Source of the DNA: Bythopirellula sp965230685 | Lineage (GTDB): Bacteria > Planctomycetota > Planctomycetia > Pirellulales > Lacipirellulaceae | Direction: 5' to 3' | Length of the DNA: 64,000 bases | Assembly: GCA_965230685.1 (NCBI GenBank) | Contig: CBDDLO010000002.1 | Location: 2,542,001 to 2,606,000, forward strand | Shown here: one piece after another, positions 36,690 through 45,297 of the stretch | Position numbering within the stretch: position 1 is the first letter of the stretch | Layout of the letters: each line of letters begins with the position of its first letter | Program-made: the position numbers and the translations under genes | Notes under the pieces: model-generated | Seen by the model: only the letters and a program-made list of their open reading frames with translations | Databases searched by the model: none | Told to the model about the DNA's origin: nothing

Positions 36690-38191
36690 TCCGACTTCTT
36701 ACCGAGAGACTTCAGCTTTTCTCCATCATGGCCTTACTGTTGGCTTGTGGCGGTAGCGTGTGTCATGCTGCAGAGCCCAACACCAAAGACCGCCCCAATG
36801 TGCTGTTCATTGCCATCGATGACCAAAACGATTGGCTCGGCTGCTTGGGAGGCCATCCGCAGGCGATAACACCGAACCTCGACGCGCTGGCTGAGCGGGG
36901 CACTCTCTTCATCGATGCTCACTGTCAGTCTCCGCTGTGCAACTCCTCTCGCACAAGCGTGATGCTGGGGCTACGGCCGACGACGACTGGGATATATGGC
37001 CTAGGTCCTTGGTTCCTTGAGGTGCCAGCACTACGTGACAGTGTGAGTTTGCCGAAGTATTTTTCCCAAAGGGGTTACCGCACTCTCATGGCGGGAAAAA
37101 TCTACCACTCCCATTTTGGGCGAGCACCTGGACGCGAGTTCGATGTAATTGGCCCCGCCGCGAATCCAGGTCCGTTTCCAAAGCAGAAGCTGGTCGACAC
37201 GCCGACGAAAAATCCTTGGGTTGATTGGGGGCTCTTCGATCATCGCGACGAGGACAAGGGTGACTACAAAGTTGCATCCTGGGCAATAGAGCAACTGGAG
37301 CATTGCAAGTCGAAACCCGATGAGCCGTTTTTCCTGTCAGTTGGATTCTTCCTGCCACACGTGCCCTGTTATGCCACACAGAAATGGTTCGACATGTACC
37401 CTGAGCATTCGGTGCAGTTGCCGCTGGTCAAACCTGGTGACCGTGATGATACGCCTCGGTTTTCTTGGTACATGCACTGGAAACTACCCGAACCTCGCCT
37501 GAAGTGGCTTCAGGAAAATCACCAGTGGCGGAACTTGGTCCGGTCGTATATGGCTTGCACCAGTTTCACTGATCACCAAGTCGGCCGAGTGCTACGAGCC
37601 TTGGAAGAGAAGAAACTAGCCGAGAATACCATCGTGGTGCTTTGGTCGGACCACGGTTATCACCTGGGCGAAAAATTGATGACAGGCAAGACCACGCTCT
37701 GGCACCGTTCGACTCATGTACCTTTGATTTTTGCTGGTCCTGGCATTGCTAGTGGAGCGCGACCGAGCCAGCCCGTCGAGCTGCTCGATATCTATCCCAC
37801 CTTGTTGGACCTCTGCGGCCTGCCAGCAAAGAAAGAGAATGAAGGAATTAGTCTGAGGCCGCAACTCACCAATGCCAACGCAAAACGCGAGCGACCGGCG
37901 CTCACCTCGCACAACCCAGGCAATCATGCCGTTAAATCAGAGCGGTGGCGTTACATTTTGTACGCCGATGGGTCCGATGAACTCTACGATACGCATAACG
38001 ACCCGAACGAGTGGACCAACATCGCCCATCGTCCAGAGAGCAAGACTGTCATTGCTGAGCACCGGCGTTGGTTACCCGAGTCCAGTGCCCCGCACGCACC
38101 GGGGAGTCACAGCCGAATATTAACGTACATTGATGGTCAAGCTAACTGGGAAGGTCAAGATATCTCGCCTGAGGACCCGATCCCCCAGTAG
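36686..38191 (+). CDS. Exported type I sulfatase
   Basis: This is a 501-residue sulfatase of the arylsulfatase/iduronate-2-sulfatase group. The GTG start at 36686 overlaps the FecR stop by 4 bases. A signal peptide (about 1-29) precedes RPNVLFIAIDDQNDWLG with the metal aspartates (Asp45, Asp46). The formylglycine site is C85-N-S-S-R89, that is C-x-S-x-R instead of the commoner C-x-P-S-R. It still fits the C-x-[PAS]-x-R pattern. SDHGYHLGEKLM holds further active-site residues. It should cleave sulfate esters of a polysaccharide outside the cytoplasm after maturation by a formylglycine-generating enzyme. Confidence 0.93.
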   Translation: MIRLLTERLQLFSIMALLLACGGSVCHAAEPNTKDRPNVLFIAIDDQNDWLGCLGGHPQAITPNLDALAERGTLFIDAHCQSPLCNSSRTSVMLGLRPTTTGIYGLGPWFLEVPALRDSVSLPKYFSQRGYRTLMAGKIYHSHFGRAPGREFDVIGPAANPGPFPKQKLVDTPTKNPWVDWGLFDHRDEDKGDYKVASWAIEQLEHCKSKPDEPFFLSVGFFLPHVPCYATQKWFDMYPEHSVQLPLVKPGDRDDTPRFSWYMHWKLPEPRLKWLQENHQWRNLVRSYMACTSFTDHQVGRVLRALEEKKLAENTIVVLWSDHGYHLGEKLMTGKTTLWHRSTHVPLIFAGPGIASGARPSQPVELLDIYPTLLDLCGLPAKKENEGISLRPQLTNANAKRERPALTSHNPGNHAVKSERWRYILYADGSDELYDTHNDPNEWTNIAHRPESKTVIAEHRRWLPESSAPHAPGSHSRILTYIDGQANWEGQDISPEDPIPQ

Positions 38192-38425
38192 CACGCGGCG
38201 AAGATCTGACCCAATTTCCGGCGATTCCAACCGCATTTTTTGAACTGCTCCTTGGCTGTAAGCAACACCACCGACAGCGGCGAGCATGTACTGGCTTAAG
38301 CCAGAAACGCAGCTGCTGGATCATCTTCTAGCAGGGGTTTCAAAAGCTTTGTGCGTACAACCAGACGCCCACAGCATCGCCACCACACCTGCCCTAACCG
38401 CCTCGGACAACGCTTGACCAACCAG

Positions 38426-38697
38426 TCACCACTGCCCGTAACGCCGGCGACGAGTGATGGTAACTACTTGATCCCGATCTTCACTGGACATCGCAGCGAA
38501 GTTGGCTGCATTGTCAATCAACGCCTGTCCGATAATCGCTTTTCCTGCAGAAATGCCTGTTGCGTACAGGGGGGTGAAATTCTCGCTCCGAACCAAGCTA
38601 GAAAGTCGATGCCGCTGCCGTCGCCGGAGGTTAGGGTACTAAGCAGATTGCTGTCACCATACACGGCAAGGAGCTGACAAATAGCGTTGGCGAGTTG
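38426..38697 (-). pseudogene. Possible decayed gene fragment
   Basis: On the minus strand two overlapping frames read like one protein split by a shift at the CCCCCC run near 38573-38578. Upstream frame: GDSNLLSTLTSGDGSGIDF and LAWFGAR. Downstream frame: LYATGISAGKAIIGQALIDN and NFAAMSSEDRDQVV, ending at a TGA at 38426. No family is recognised, and the reading could be chance. Confidence 0.25.
38633..38650. repeat. Left arm of an 18-base inverted repeat
   Basis: AGGGTACTAAGCAGATTG is found again, inverted, at 40267-40284. Weaker similarity continues inward for about 20 bases (ATACACG and AAG shared). Confidence 0.55.
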
Positions 38698-38789
38698 GTT
38701 CGCTCAAGAACGTCGGAAAATGACGGCAAACAGACGAGAATACCGACTGCCAAACAGACTAAACCCTACCTGTCATGGGACTCGCTAAG

Positions 38790-38933
38790 CTGCCTCGGCC
38801 GATGAAGCCGAGGCAGGTTAAACTGGGAATCCAAGATGCACAGGAGGGTCACACATTACGCACGAAGCAAATTGCCATTCGCTGCTCAGGACAAAGCGTC
38901 CTGTGCTAGTTGCGCTAGCTCACGCTTTCGTGA
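38790..38933. repeat. Array of four short hairpins
   Basis: The array contains a 10-bp stem at 38790-38816 (CTGCCTCGGC/GCCGAGGCAG), a 6-bp stem at 38887-38903 (CAGGAC/GTCCTG), and then two back-to-back 5-bp stems at 38905-38919 (GCTAG/CTAGC) and 38920-38933 (TCACG/CGTGA). None has a T-run, so these are not ordinary terminators. Confidence 0.55.
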
Positions 38934-39081
38934 ATAAAATGGCGGTAGCCTAGTCAGATTTGCCGTAAAGCCCAATGCTGAAGCATGTTGCGTCGCTTTT
39001 TGATACCGCTAGGATATCTGGATACGTAAACCTAAATGCAACATACATCTCGTTATCCAGCCCGGAGAAAAGCGAACCACA

Positions 39082-40011
39082 ATGCAAATCAGATGGATCA
39101 TATTCCTGGCTGTGGTCTCGCTACTGGCGTTGTCATATTTTCTAAACGCCTCGGTCGCTGAAGAAAACGCGTCAGCACGTACAGCACTCATGTACGCGCG
39201 CGAGTGTGAAAAGCACCTGGGCCCATTCCCGAAGTTTCGATACGAGGATGCGATCGAAATTCCAATCACTCAAAATGGAAAGCCAGTGATCGTCACGGCA
39301 GAAAACATCGGGAAGAACCTGAAGTCCTGCGACAAGCCAGCGGCTTTTGGCGCCCCGTGCCAACTGGGCAATCGCGTAGGACGTTACCAGGGAATCAATG
39401 TGGATGGCTCGAACAACCCCGATGTCCTCTTCGTGACGTTTTTTCGCGATGGCGGCTTGGGTGTCATTGGTCACAACACGAAGACCGGGGCAACGTGTTT
39501 CCTTTCCATCAAAGACGAAATTAATGGCCAACAAGATCTCCCGACTCCAGATGAGCCGGAATATGACAAGGCGTGGCAATCGCCGATTGTGGTTGCCAGA
39601 GATGGATGCGTGAAGTGCCACATGGCAGATCCTTTCTTGCATTCACCATGGATTGATCAAGTGCGTGATCCGAAGAACCCAGAGAAACCCCTGGTGCCTC
39701 TCATCGCAGACGTTGATTCGCCCTATTTTGTCATTGGAGAAGAATTTCCTACTCCGCCGGGCAGGAAACCCGGGGCGATTCACGCAACTATTCCGAAACA
39801 CCTGGAAGGAAATAAGTGTGTCCAATGCCATGCTCCACAATGCGTTCCCGACTTCTTCAATGTCAAACTTGACGAGTTGAAAATGTCCGCACCATTTCAC
39901 ACGATGGAAATGGAAACCAGAGAGGAATGGGTCAAGGATCGGGAAGCCATTCGAGAGTATTGCCGATCATTGGACATCCAGTACTTCGAGCAGGAAAACG
40001 AGGGGGAGTAA
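39082..40011 (+). CDS. Exported diheme c-type cytochrome-like protein
   Basis: This 309-residue protein has an N-terminal membrane or signal helix (about 4-22) and two CxxCH heme-binding motifs (CVKCH at 176-180 and CVQCH at 246-250). A domain with paired Cys (Cys83, Cys93) precedes them. Similar Cys-His proteins act in periplasmic electron transfer or as heme sensors (DUF3365-like), but the exact family is uncertain. Base composition is lower in GC than the genes around it. The gene occupies an apparent integron gene cassette: GTTATCCAGC lies 30 bases before its ATG, and an attC-type fold begins 16 bases after its stop codon. Confidence 0.85.
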   Translation: MQIRWIIFLAVVSLLALSYFLNASVAEENASARTALMYARECEKHLGPFPKFRYEDAIEIPITQNGKPVIVTAENIGKNLKSCDKPAAFGAPCQLGNRVGRYQGINVDGSNNPDVLFVTFFRDGGLGVIGHNTKTGATCFLSIKDEINGQQDLPTPDEPEYDKAWQSPIVVARDGCVKCHMADPFLHSPWIDQVRDPKNPEKPLVPLIADVDSPYFVIGEEFPTPPGRKPGAIHATIPKHLEGNKCVQCHAPQCVPDFFNVKLDELKMSAPFHTMEMETREEWVKDREAIREYCRSLDIQYFEQENEGE

Positions 40012-40027
40012 CACTCGGGGCGCATAT

Positions 40028-40120
40028 GCTGGATAACAAAGGGTTGCACACGGAGCCGCGGGTCGCGCGGGTTTTGAAGTCAATGCTGTTCGCCACGGCC
40101 CGGTGAACCCTGCCGATTAC
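40028..40120 (+). repeat. attC-like integron recombination site
   Basis: GCTGGATAACAAA is followed by an imperfect stem. GGGTT (40041-40045), CAC (47-49), CGG (51-53) and GCCG (55-58) pair exactly with CGGC (40096-40099), CCG (100-102), GTG (103-105) and AACCC (106-110). Three single bases, G46, A50 and A54, are bulged on one strand. Such extrahelical bases are a hallmark of attC sites. The 5' GCTGGATAAC is the exact reverse complement of GTTATCCAGC at 39052-39061, as expected for the two ends of one cassette. The 3' core (GATTACC) departs from GTTRRRY, so the site may be decayed. Confidence 0.65.
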
Positions 40121-40266
40121 CTGCATAAGGACAGATTGTCCTGTGTCATTTTGCCGAAACGCCTTCGTAACCCAGGTGGCATCGTCCTGTGCCGTAAACC
40201 ACCATCCACAAACTACCTGAGCGTGAAACGCTGAGGCACTTTGAGGCTTAGCGTGTATCACAGCAC

Positions 40267-40284
40267 CAATCTGCTTAGTACCCT
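40267..40284. repeat. Right arm of the 18-base inverted repeat
   Basis: Inverted copy of 38633-38650. The base runs just outside the two arms (GAGGTT on the left, GAGGTG on the right) share five of six positions. Confidence 0.55.
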
Positions 40285-40391
40285 GAGGTGACCGTGTCGG
40301 CAAAATATCTTCTAAATCTAGACGGCGAAAGATAGAGAGAACAAAGCTGGCCTTTGGAGTCAAACCGATCTGGGCTTGTGTCGCCCGACTT

Positions 40392-42839
40392 TCAAATGGC
40401 GTGATCGTGGGTCTCGTTGATTGCGGACTCGCTTGCCGCGACAAAGAAGCGACTTTCTCCTTGAATTGATTTGAAATCAGAAATATCGGAGTCGAGAGCA
40501 AAGTCGCACTGGTTGAGAATTACGCCAGAATTTTCGATTGCGGGTAAGTTGCCCAGGTAAACAGTATCCGTTGCTCTGGGGCCACCATTTGAAGACCAGT
40601 TCGTTGCGGTTGACCAGGATTCATTGCTCCTTGCTGTCCCAACTTTGTCAGCTGCAAGCGAGGGAGATGAATCTAGCGTACAGGTGACGACAGTGGCCAT
40701 GCTAAGTGCTTGCAAGCTGATCTTCTTGTGACGCACCGTGCTGTAAAAGACTATACCTAAAGCCCCAAGCAGAAAGGTTGTTGGTTCAGGAACGATGCCA
40801 ATGTCGACCAGTCGTAGTGTGACATCGTTGGGATGATGCAGCACCTCCCAATAGAAGGACTGTCCGGCGGAGAACGAAACTGGATCGTTGGTGAACGCTC
40901 CGCTGACGGCGCCGAACGAGGTCAGCACGGTGAACTCGTCGCCGATTTCAGGTAGGAACAAACCACCACCTACATCAATCAACTCGACTTCGATTAACCC
41001 ATCCAGCAGCGTTTCGCCGTCAGTGACCAGTAGCAAATCATGCTCATCGCCAGCAATAAGCCCACCAATTTCGACTAGCCACGTTCCGTCTTCGGTGTTT
41101 CCGAAACGAGCAACGGCCGCGACACCTGGCGAATCGCCAACCTCAAGCAAGCCTGCGTTTTCCAGCCCAACTTCATCGAGCGAAGCACCGTCTTCTAGTG
41201 TCATCCCGCCGGGAGAGGTGTTCACGAGAGTTCCTTGTCCGATAAACGTCGCATTGGGTCGAACAGTCGATGCGCCGCTCAAGACGAGGAGCGTGTCTGC
41301 ATCGGCAAAGGATGTCAGACTGCTGTTGTCAAACGTGGTGGGAGCACTGACTCCAATCGCTTCGGACACGTTCAGCTCGCCAGTCACACGCATAGGCGAA
41401 CCAGCCACGCGAGCCATTGGAAACGGTACGATGGCCAAACCCGAAAGATTCATCTCGCCGGCCATCGTCCAAAGGTCAGCGGGGTCGTCGAGATTGATCG
41501 TGATTTTCGAGAGGAAGCCGCCACCGATGTTGATCGTGCCGTCGAAGCCGTTGCTGATGGTCGAGTCCACACCGGCGGCATTGATCGTCAAGCCATTGCC
41601 GACGTTCCAAGTGGTGCTACCACCGCCGTCCATGTCTAGGATGTCTGTGTTGATGGTCGTGGGGCCCTCGATATCGGCATCACCGTTTTGACGGGCGATG
41701 CCATTGATAGTGACGATTCCGTCGTACTCGGTTGCGCCGTTGAATTGCACCGAGCCATCTGCACTAAGATTGCTGAAGGTTGTGAATGCGCCGCCTTCTA
41801 TCGAGGTTGGACCTTCGAATAGAAGCAAGCCATCTTCGCCCACTTCGAAGTTCCCTCCAAGAATGCGTGTTTCGCCATGAAATTCGAGCTCACCCTCTCT
41901 GAACAGTTCCACCTCAACCGCACTCGTGAGGACGGCATCAGCATTCACACGTCCTTGGCCTTCGACTGCAGCAATGACTTCGCCAGAAAGTGTGACTTCT
42001 CCTCCATTGAGATAGGATTGATCACCGGCAAATCTTAGAACACTGCCAAACCCCATCGTCCAACCGTCGGACAAGTTCATGTTGATTGTCCCCCCTTGGT
42101 GCAGACGCATTGAGCTGTTGAACTCATCATAGAGCTGATCGCCATTCACGGTAATCGTCGAATGTTCCGTACCAGGAATGTTCGTGCGGTCTGCCAGGAC
42201 AACACCGTCACCGAAATCCCCATCTAGATCAATGCGTCCAGTGCTGACTTGGTCAATGACAAACCCCCCGTCGAAATGTCCAAGCAATTCGCCATTGTTT
42301 ACCAGCGCCGGTCCCGCCGCCTGGAATAGTCGAATCGTGGAACCGTTTTGGCCGGAGATTGAGGATTCAGCACCGATGGTCGCTGTCCCTGTGATATCGT
42401 ATCGCCCTTCATCCAGAAAAACGGAGCCCCCATCGATCAGCATGAGATCTTGTGTGGTGACGATACTGCCTTGCAATATGTTGAGTCGGGAATCGTTCGT
42501 AAAGAATCCGGCTCCACCGTCAATAGAGGTCGCACCATTGACAAAGAGATTGTTTCCCTCGGTGTTGAGCCTCATCTGATTCGTTATCACCAAGCCTGCG
42601 ATTGAGTCATTTTGATCGAGCGAGACCGTGGTCTCTGCAACACCCGCATTGCCAATGAATGCGAAGTCTGCCGGCGTCGGAACACCGAATGGCTGCCATC
42701 GCACGGGATTGGACCAATTGCCGTCTCCCCCAGTCCAGGAGATATTTGCTGCTCGGATCGTAGACCAGTTGGCGCAGAGAGTTAGCGCAAGGAGCAGATG
42801 GAGACTAAATCGCTTGGCAATAGACGGTAACGAATACAT
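40392..42839 (-). CDS. PEP-CTERM beta-rich surface protein with a truncated second unit
   Basis: This protein of about 815 residues (822 if ATG 42860 is used; ATG 42839 follows GAGAG) starts with a signal peptide ending near TIRAAN. The passenger opens with ISWTGGDGNWSNPVRWQPFG, then shows autotransporter-like repeats (NVGNGLTINAAGVDSTISNG). Near residue 683 a PEP-CTERM signal appears (VPEPTTFLLGALGIVFYSTV plus RHKK). The frame continues through a hydrophobic, signal-peptide-like segment (SMATVVTCTLDSSPSLAADK) into NESWSTATNWSSNGGPRATD, the start of a second passenger, and then stops. So it is one full unit plus a broken one, the same plan as the 2261-residue protein. Confidence 0.85.
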   Translation of the reverse strand: MYSLPSIAKRFSLHLLLALTLCANWSTIRAANISWTGGDGNWSNPVRWQPFGVPTPADFAFIGNAGVAETTVSLDQNDSIAGLVITNQMRLNTEGNNLFVNGATSIDGGAGFFTNDSRLNILQGSIVTTQDLMLIDGGSVFLDEGRYDITGTATIGAESSISGQNGSTIRLFQAAGPALVNNGELLGHFDGGFVIDQVSTGRIDLDGDFGDGVVLADRTNIPGTEHSTITVNGDQLYDEFNSSMRLHQGGTINMNLSDGWTMGFGSVLRFAGDQSYLNGGEVTLSGEVIAAVEGQGRVNADAVLTSAVEVELFREGELEFHGETRILGGNFEVGEDGLLLFEGPTSIEGGAFTTFSNLSADGSVQFNGATEYDGIVTINGIARQNGDADIEGPTTINTDILDMDGGGSTTWNVGNGLTINAAGVDSTISNGFDGTINIGGGFLSKITINLDDPADLWTMAGEMNLSGLAIVPFPMARVAGSPMRVTGELNVSEAIGVSAPTTFDNSSLTSFADADTLLVLSGASTVRPNATFIGQGTLVNTSPGGMTLEDGASLDEVGLENAGLLEVGDSPGVAAVARFGNTEDGTWLVEIGGLIAGDEHDLLLVTDGETLLDGLIEVELIDVGGGLFLPEIGDEFTVLTSFGAVSGAFTNDPVSFSAGQSFYWEVLHHPNDVTLRLVDIGIVPEPTTFLLGALGIVFYSTVRHKKISLQALSMATVVTCTLDSSPSLAADKVGTARSNESWSTATNWSSNGGPRATDTVYLGNLPAIENSGVILNQCDFALDSDISDFKSIQGESRFFVAASESAINETHDHAI

Positions 42840-43071
42840 AGTGAATCTCTCAACATTCAAGGTGGGCTGGTCAGTGGGGAGATGTTCCCGTCAATGGGAG
42901 TGAACGGGGGGCGGGGCCTATCTTGGAGATTGGCTGTTCGTGCAAGGAAAGAAACGCCATCTGGGCGCACAGGCGACAGACCATTCATCAAAATCGCTGA
43001 AAAGATTTGGAATTCCTGTTGAGCGCTGGTCAAGCAGGCTTAGAAAAAACGATCAGCTTGCCGAAGACTGG

Positions 43072-45297
43072 CTATTTTGGCACGCAAACAACCCGGATCC
43101 CAGCAGCCCCAGGGAAGTCGATGGCTTGCGACCAGCGGCGCGAAGAGGTGCAAAACGAAGCCATGTCGGTGTGCGTGCCGCCCCGGAGCACACGTTCTTC
43201 GCTGCCAGAGCGGCACAAGGGATCGCTGAGAGGCGAGCGGCTGTAGAACTTAGGATCGAACACATCCTGGCACCATTCTTGTCGGTTCCCGTAAACGTCA
43301 AGAATCCCAAACGGATTAGGCCGTTTGAGGCCAACTAACTGATAAGCGACGTCGAAGTTTTCCTTGTACCACGCGTACTCCCCGAGCTCAGTAGGATCAT
43401 TGCCGAAGAAGTAGTGCGTCGTCGTGCCAGCACGGCAAGCGAATTCCCATTCGGCTTCGGTTGGCAGCCGGTACGTGCCCAGTTCGTCATGCTTTGAGAG
43501 CCAGCGGCAAAGCGCGACCCCGTCGTTCCAAGTCACGTTGCTGACGGGATGGTTGTTATCAATACGCCACTGTCCTGCGCTCTTCCATGAGTAACCTTCT
43601 CGAAGCAGCCAGCCTCGATCTTCTTTCCCCCAGCCTTTCGACTTTTCAACTTCGGTCACGTAACCTGATGCATCGATGAACTTTCGAAATTGGCTGAAGG
43701 TTACTTCCATCTCGCCGAAATAATAGGCTTTCGACAATATCACGCGGTGACGAGGCAACTGTTCTTGCTGGATCGTTTCTGGTTCGCGATATCTCCAGTC
43801 CCCTGGCGGTGGCAGGGGTTCAGGTTGCGGCGGATCGGAGAGCCCCATCTCGAACTCGCCGGCAGGAATCAAGACAAAGGGCATGCCGATCGAGTTTTCC
43901 ACTCGCACTGGAATCCCTAAGTAGTCTGCCCACTGCTGTTGGAACTGTTGTCCTTGCAACGGATCGAAGGGCGCGATGGCTCGTGGTGGTGTGGGACCGC
44001 TCGAGGCGCTGCTAATCTCATTCGTGTTTTGCCAGCGCATCGCCCCCCAGACGATCAATGCGAGAGAGACCAATGCGATTGGCACCACTTTGTTGTAGCG
44101 GCGTCTTGGATCCGAACTGCGTTTACCTTGTTGCCATGCTTTTAGTTCCAGCAGTAGATCTTGTTCCACCTCTGCCATCGAGCCTTGACGTGCAGCTTGC
44201 GGTTCGGCGACCATCCGACGCCAAACTTGGCCAAATCCGGGAGACGTACTTCCGACGGGAAGTTGTGGCATAGAATCAGCAGTATTTTGCTTCGAAAGCA
44301 ATCGGTCGGACAAGGAGCCTTCATGCGGGGCTTTGCCAGTCAGTAAAAAGTACAACACGCAGCCGAGCGCATAAATGTCCGCTCGCTGATCCACAGGTTC
44401 ATCAGAAATCAACTGTTCAGGAGCAGCGTAACCTACGGTACCCAAAAAGACTCCGCGGGCGGTTTGGTCGACGGCCTGAGTGGAATCCGCATCTGCCACG
44501 TCACTCGTATTTCTCTTGGCCAAGCCAAAATCGACGACTTGCAAAACTCCGTCTTTGTTGATCAGTAAGTTTGAAGGCTTGATATCACGGTGTATCACTC
44601 CTTGGGAATGAGCATACCCCAACGCCTGCACGACCTGCATCGAGAGTTTCATGCACTCGTCAAAAGGCAGCGGGCCTTCACGCTGGACTAAGGATTCAAT
44701 TGTTTCGCCTTCGACAAATTCGGTAACCAGAAATGGACCGTAGCGTGATTCTCCTGCATCCAAAGCTCTCACGATGTTCGTGTGTCTAAGCCGAGCTACT
44801 AGACGAGCCTCACGCAAAAAACGTGCAGCCGACCGAAGGTCAAGCTCCTCGGCGGCGCGAGGAAATTTCATCGCGACCAAACAGTCAAGCTTCGTGTGTA
44901 GCGCCTTATAGACGACTCCCATGCCACCGGCCCCGAGCTTACTAAGCAAGCGGTACTCGCCCACAGATATCGGAGCGCTCTCATCCGGCATGGGTAGCGG
45001 CAAGACATCCGATCTGACAGCCGGAGAGGTTAGGTTCGCAGTATTGGCAGGTGTCTGATCAGGCGAGCGTTTCGAGGAGTTAAGCTCATCTTGCAATTCG
45101 CGCAGATGCGATTCGAGAGTCGATTTCGCTAGTTGGCCAGCTGCTTCTACCCGACACACATAAGCGTTGATGTCCGGCGCTTTCCCCGACTGAAGCTCGG
45201 CCTCGAACTCATCGGCGAGTTGATCGATTCTCAGCACTAATGATAAAGATAGCTGAGCTAACTCGCCGGGACCCTCTCTTACGCTTCGCTCGTCCAC
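43072..45297 (-). CDS. Ser/Thr kinase fused to a formylglycine-generating-enzyme-like domain
   Basis: This 741-residue protein starts at an inferred GTG (45297) with GGAG five bases upstream; an in-frame ATG at 45345 would overlap the sigma gene by 67 bases. The kinase domain is at about 115-380 (LGAGGMGVVYKA, HRDIKPSNLLI, VDFGLAK). A membrane helix lies near 405-425. The extracytoplasmic C-terminus (about 455-741) is an FGE-sulfatase/SUMF1-type domain: MPFVLIPAGEFEMG, RLPTEAEWEFACRAGT, FGILDVYGNRQEWCQD and RVLRGGTHTD. In this fusion family the domain often serves as a sensor rather than an enzyme. It pairs with the upstream sigma factor. Confidence 0.9.
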   Translation of the reverse strand: MDERSVREGPGELAQLSLSLVLRIDQLADEFEAELQSGKAPDINAYVCRVEAAGQLAKSTLESHLRELQDELNSSKRSPDQTPANTANLTSPAVRSDVLPLPMPDESAPISVGEYRLLSKLGAGGMGVVYKALHTKLDCLVAMKFPRAAEELDLRSAARFLREARLVARLRHTNIVRALDAGESRYGPFLVTEFVEGETIESLVQREGPLPFDECMKLSMQVVQALGYAHSQGVIHRDIKPSNLLINKDGVLQVVDFGLAKRNTSDVADADSTQAVDQTARGVFLGTVGYAAPEQLISDEPVDQRADIYALGCVLYFLLTGKAPHEGSLSDRLLSKQNTADSMPQLPVGSTSPGFGQVWRRMVAEPQAARQGSMAEVEQDLLLELKAWQQGKRSSDPRRRYNKVVPIALVSLALIVWGAMRWQNTNEISSASSGPTPPRAIAPFDPLQGQQFQQQWADYLGIPVRVENSIGMPFVLIPAGEFEMGLSDPPQPEPLPPPGDWRYREPETIQQEQLPRHRVILSKAYYFGEMEVTFSQFRKFIDASGYVTEVEKSKGWGKEDRGWLLREGYSWKSAGQWRIDNNHPVSNVTWNDGVALCRWLSKHDELGTYRLPTEAEWEFACRAGTTTHYFFGNDPTELGEYAWYKENFDVAYQLVGLKRPNPFGILDVYGNRQEWCQDVFDPKFYSRSPLSDPLCRSGSEERVLRGGTHTDMASFCTSSRRWSQAIDFPGAAGIRVVCVPK

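Larger units (their letters stand above)
38192..39051. other. Structured intergenic island, 860 bases
   Basis: No intact gene. It contains a possible gene remnant (38426-38697), one half of an 18-base inverted repeat (38633-38650) and a run of hairpins (38790-38933). It ends at the GTTATCC boundary of the cytochrome gene cassette. Confidence 0.5.

Noticed and set aside
39932..40501. Minus-strand frame across the attC-like site
   Set aside because: It covers the end of the cytochrome gene and the folded site. Parts look protein-like, but no start, domain or ribosome site supports it.
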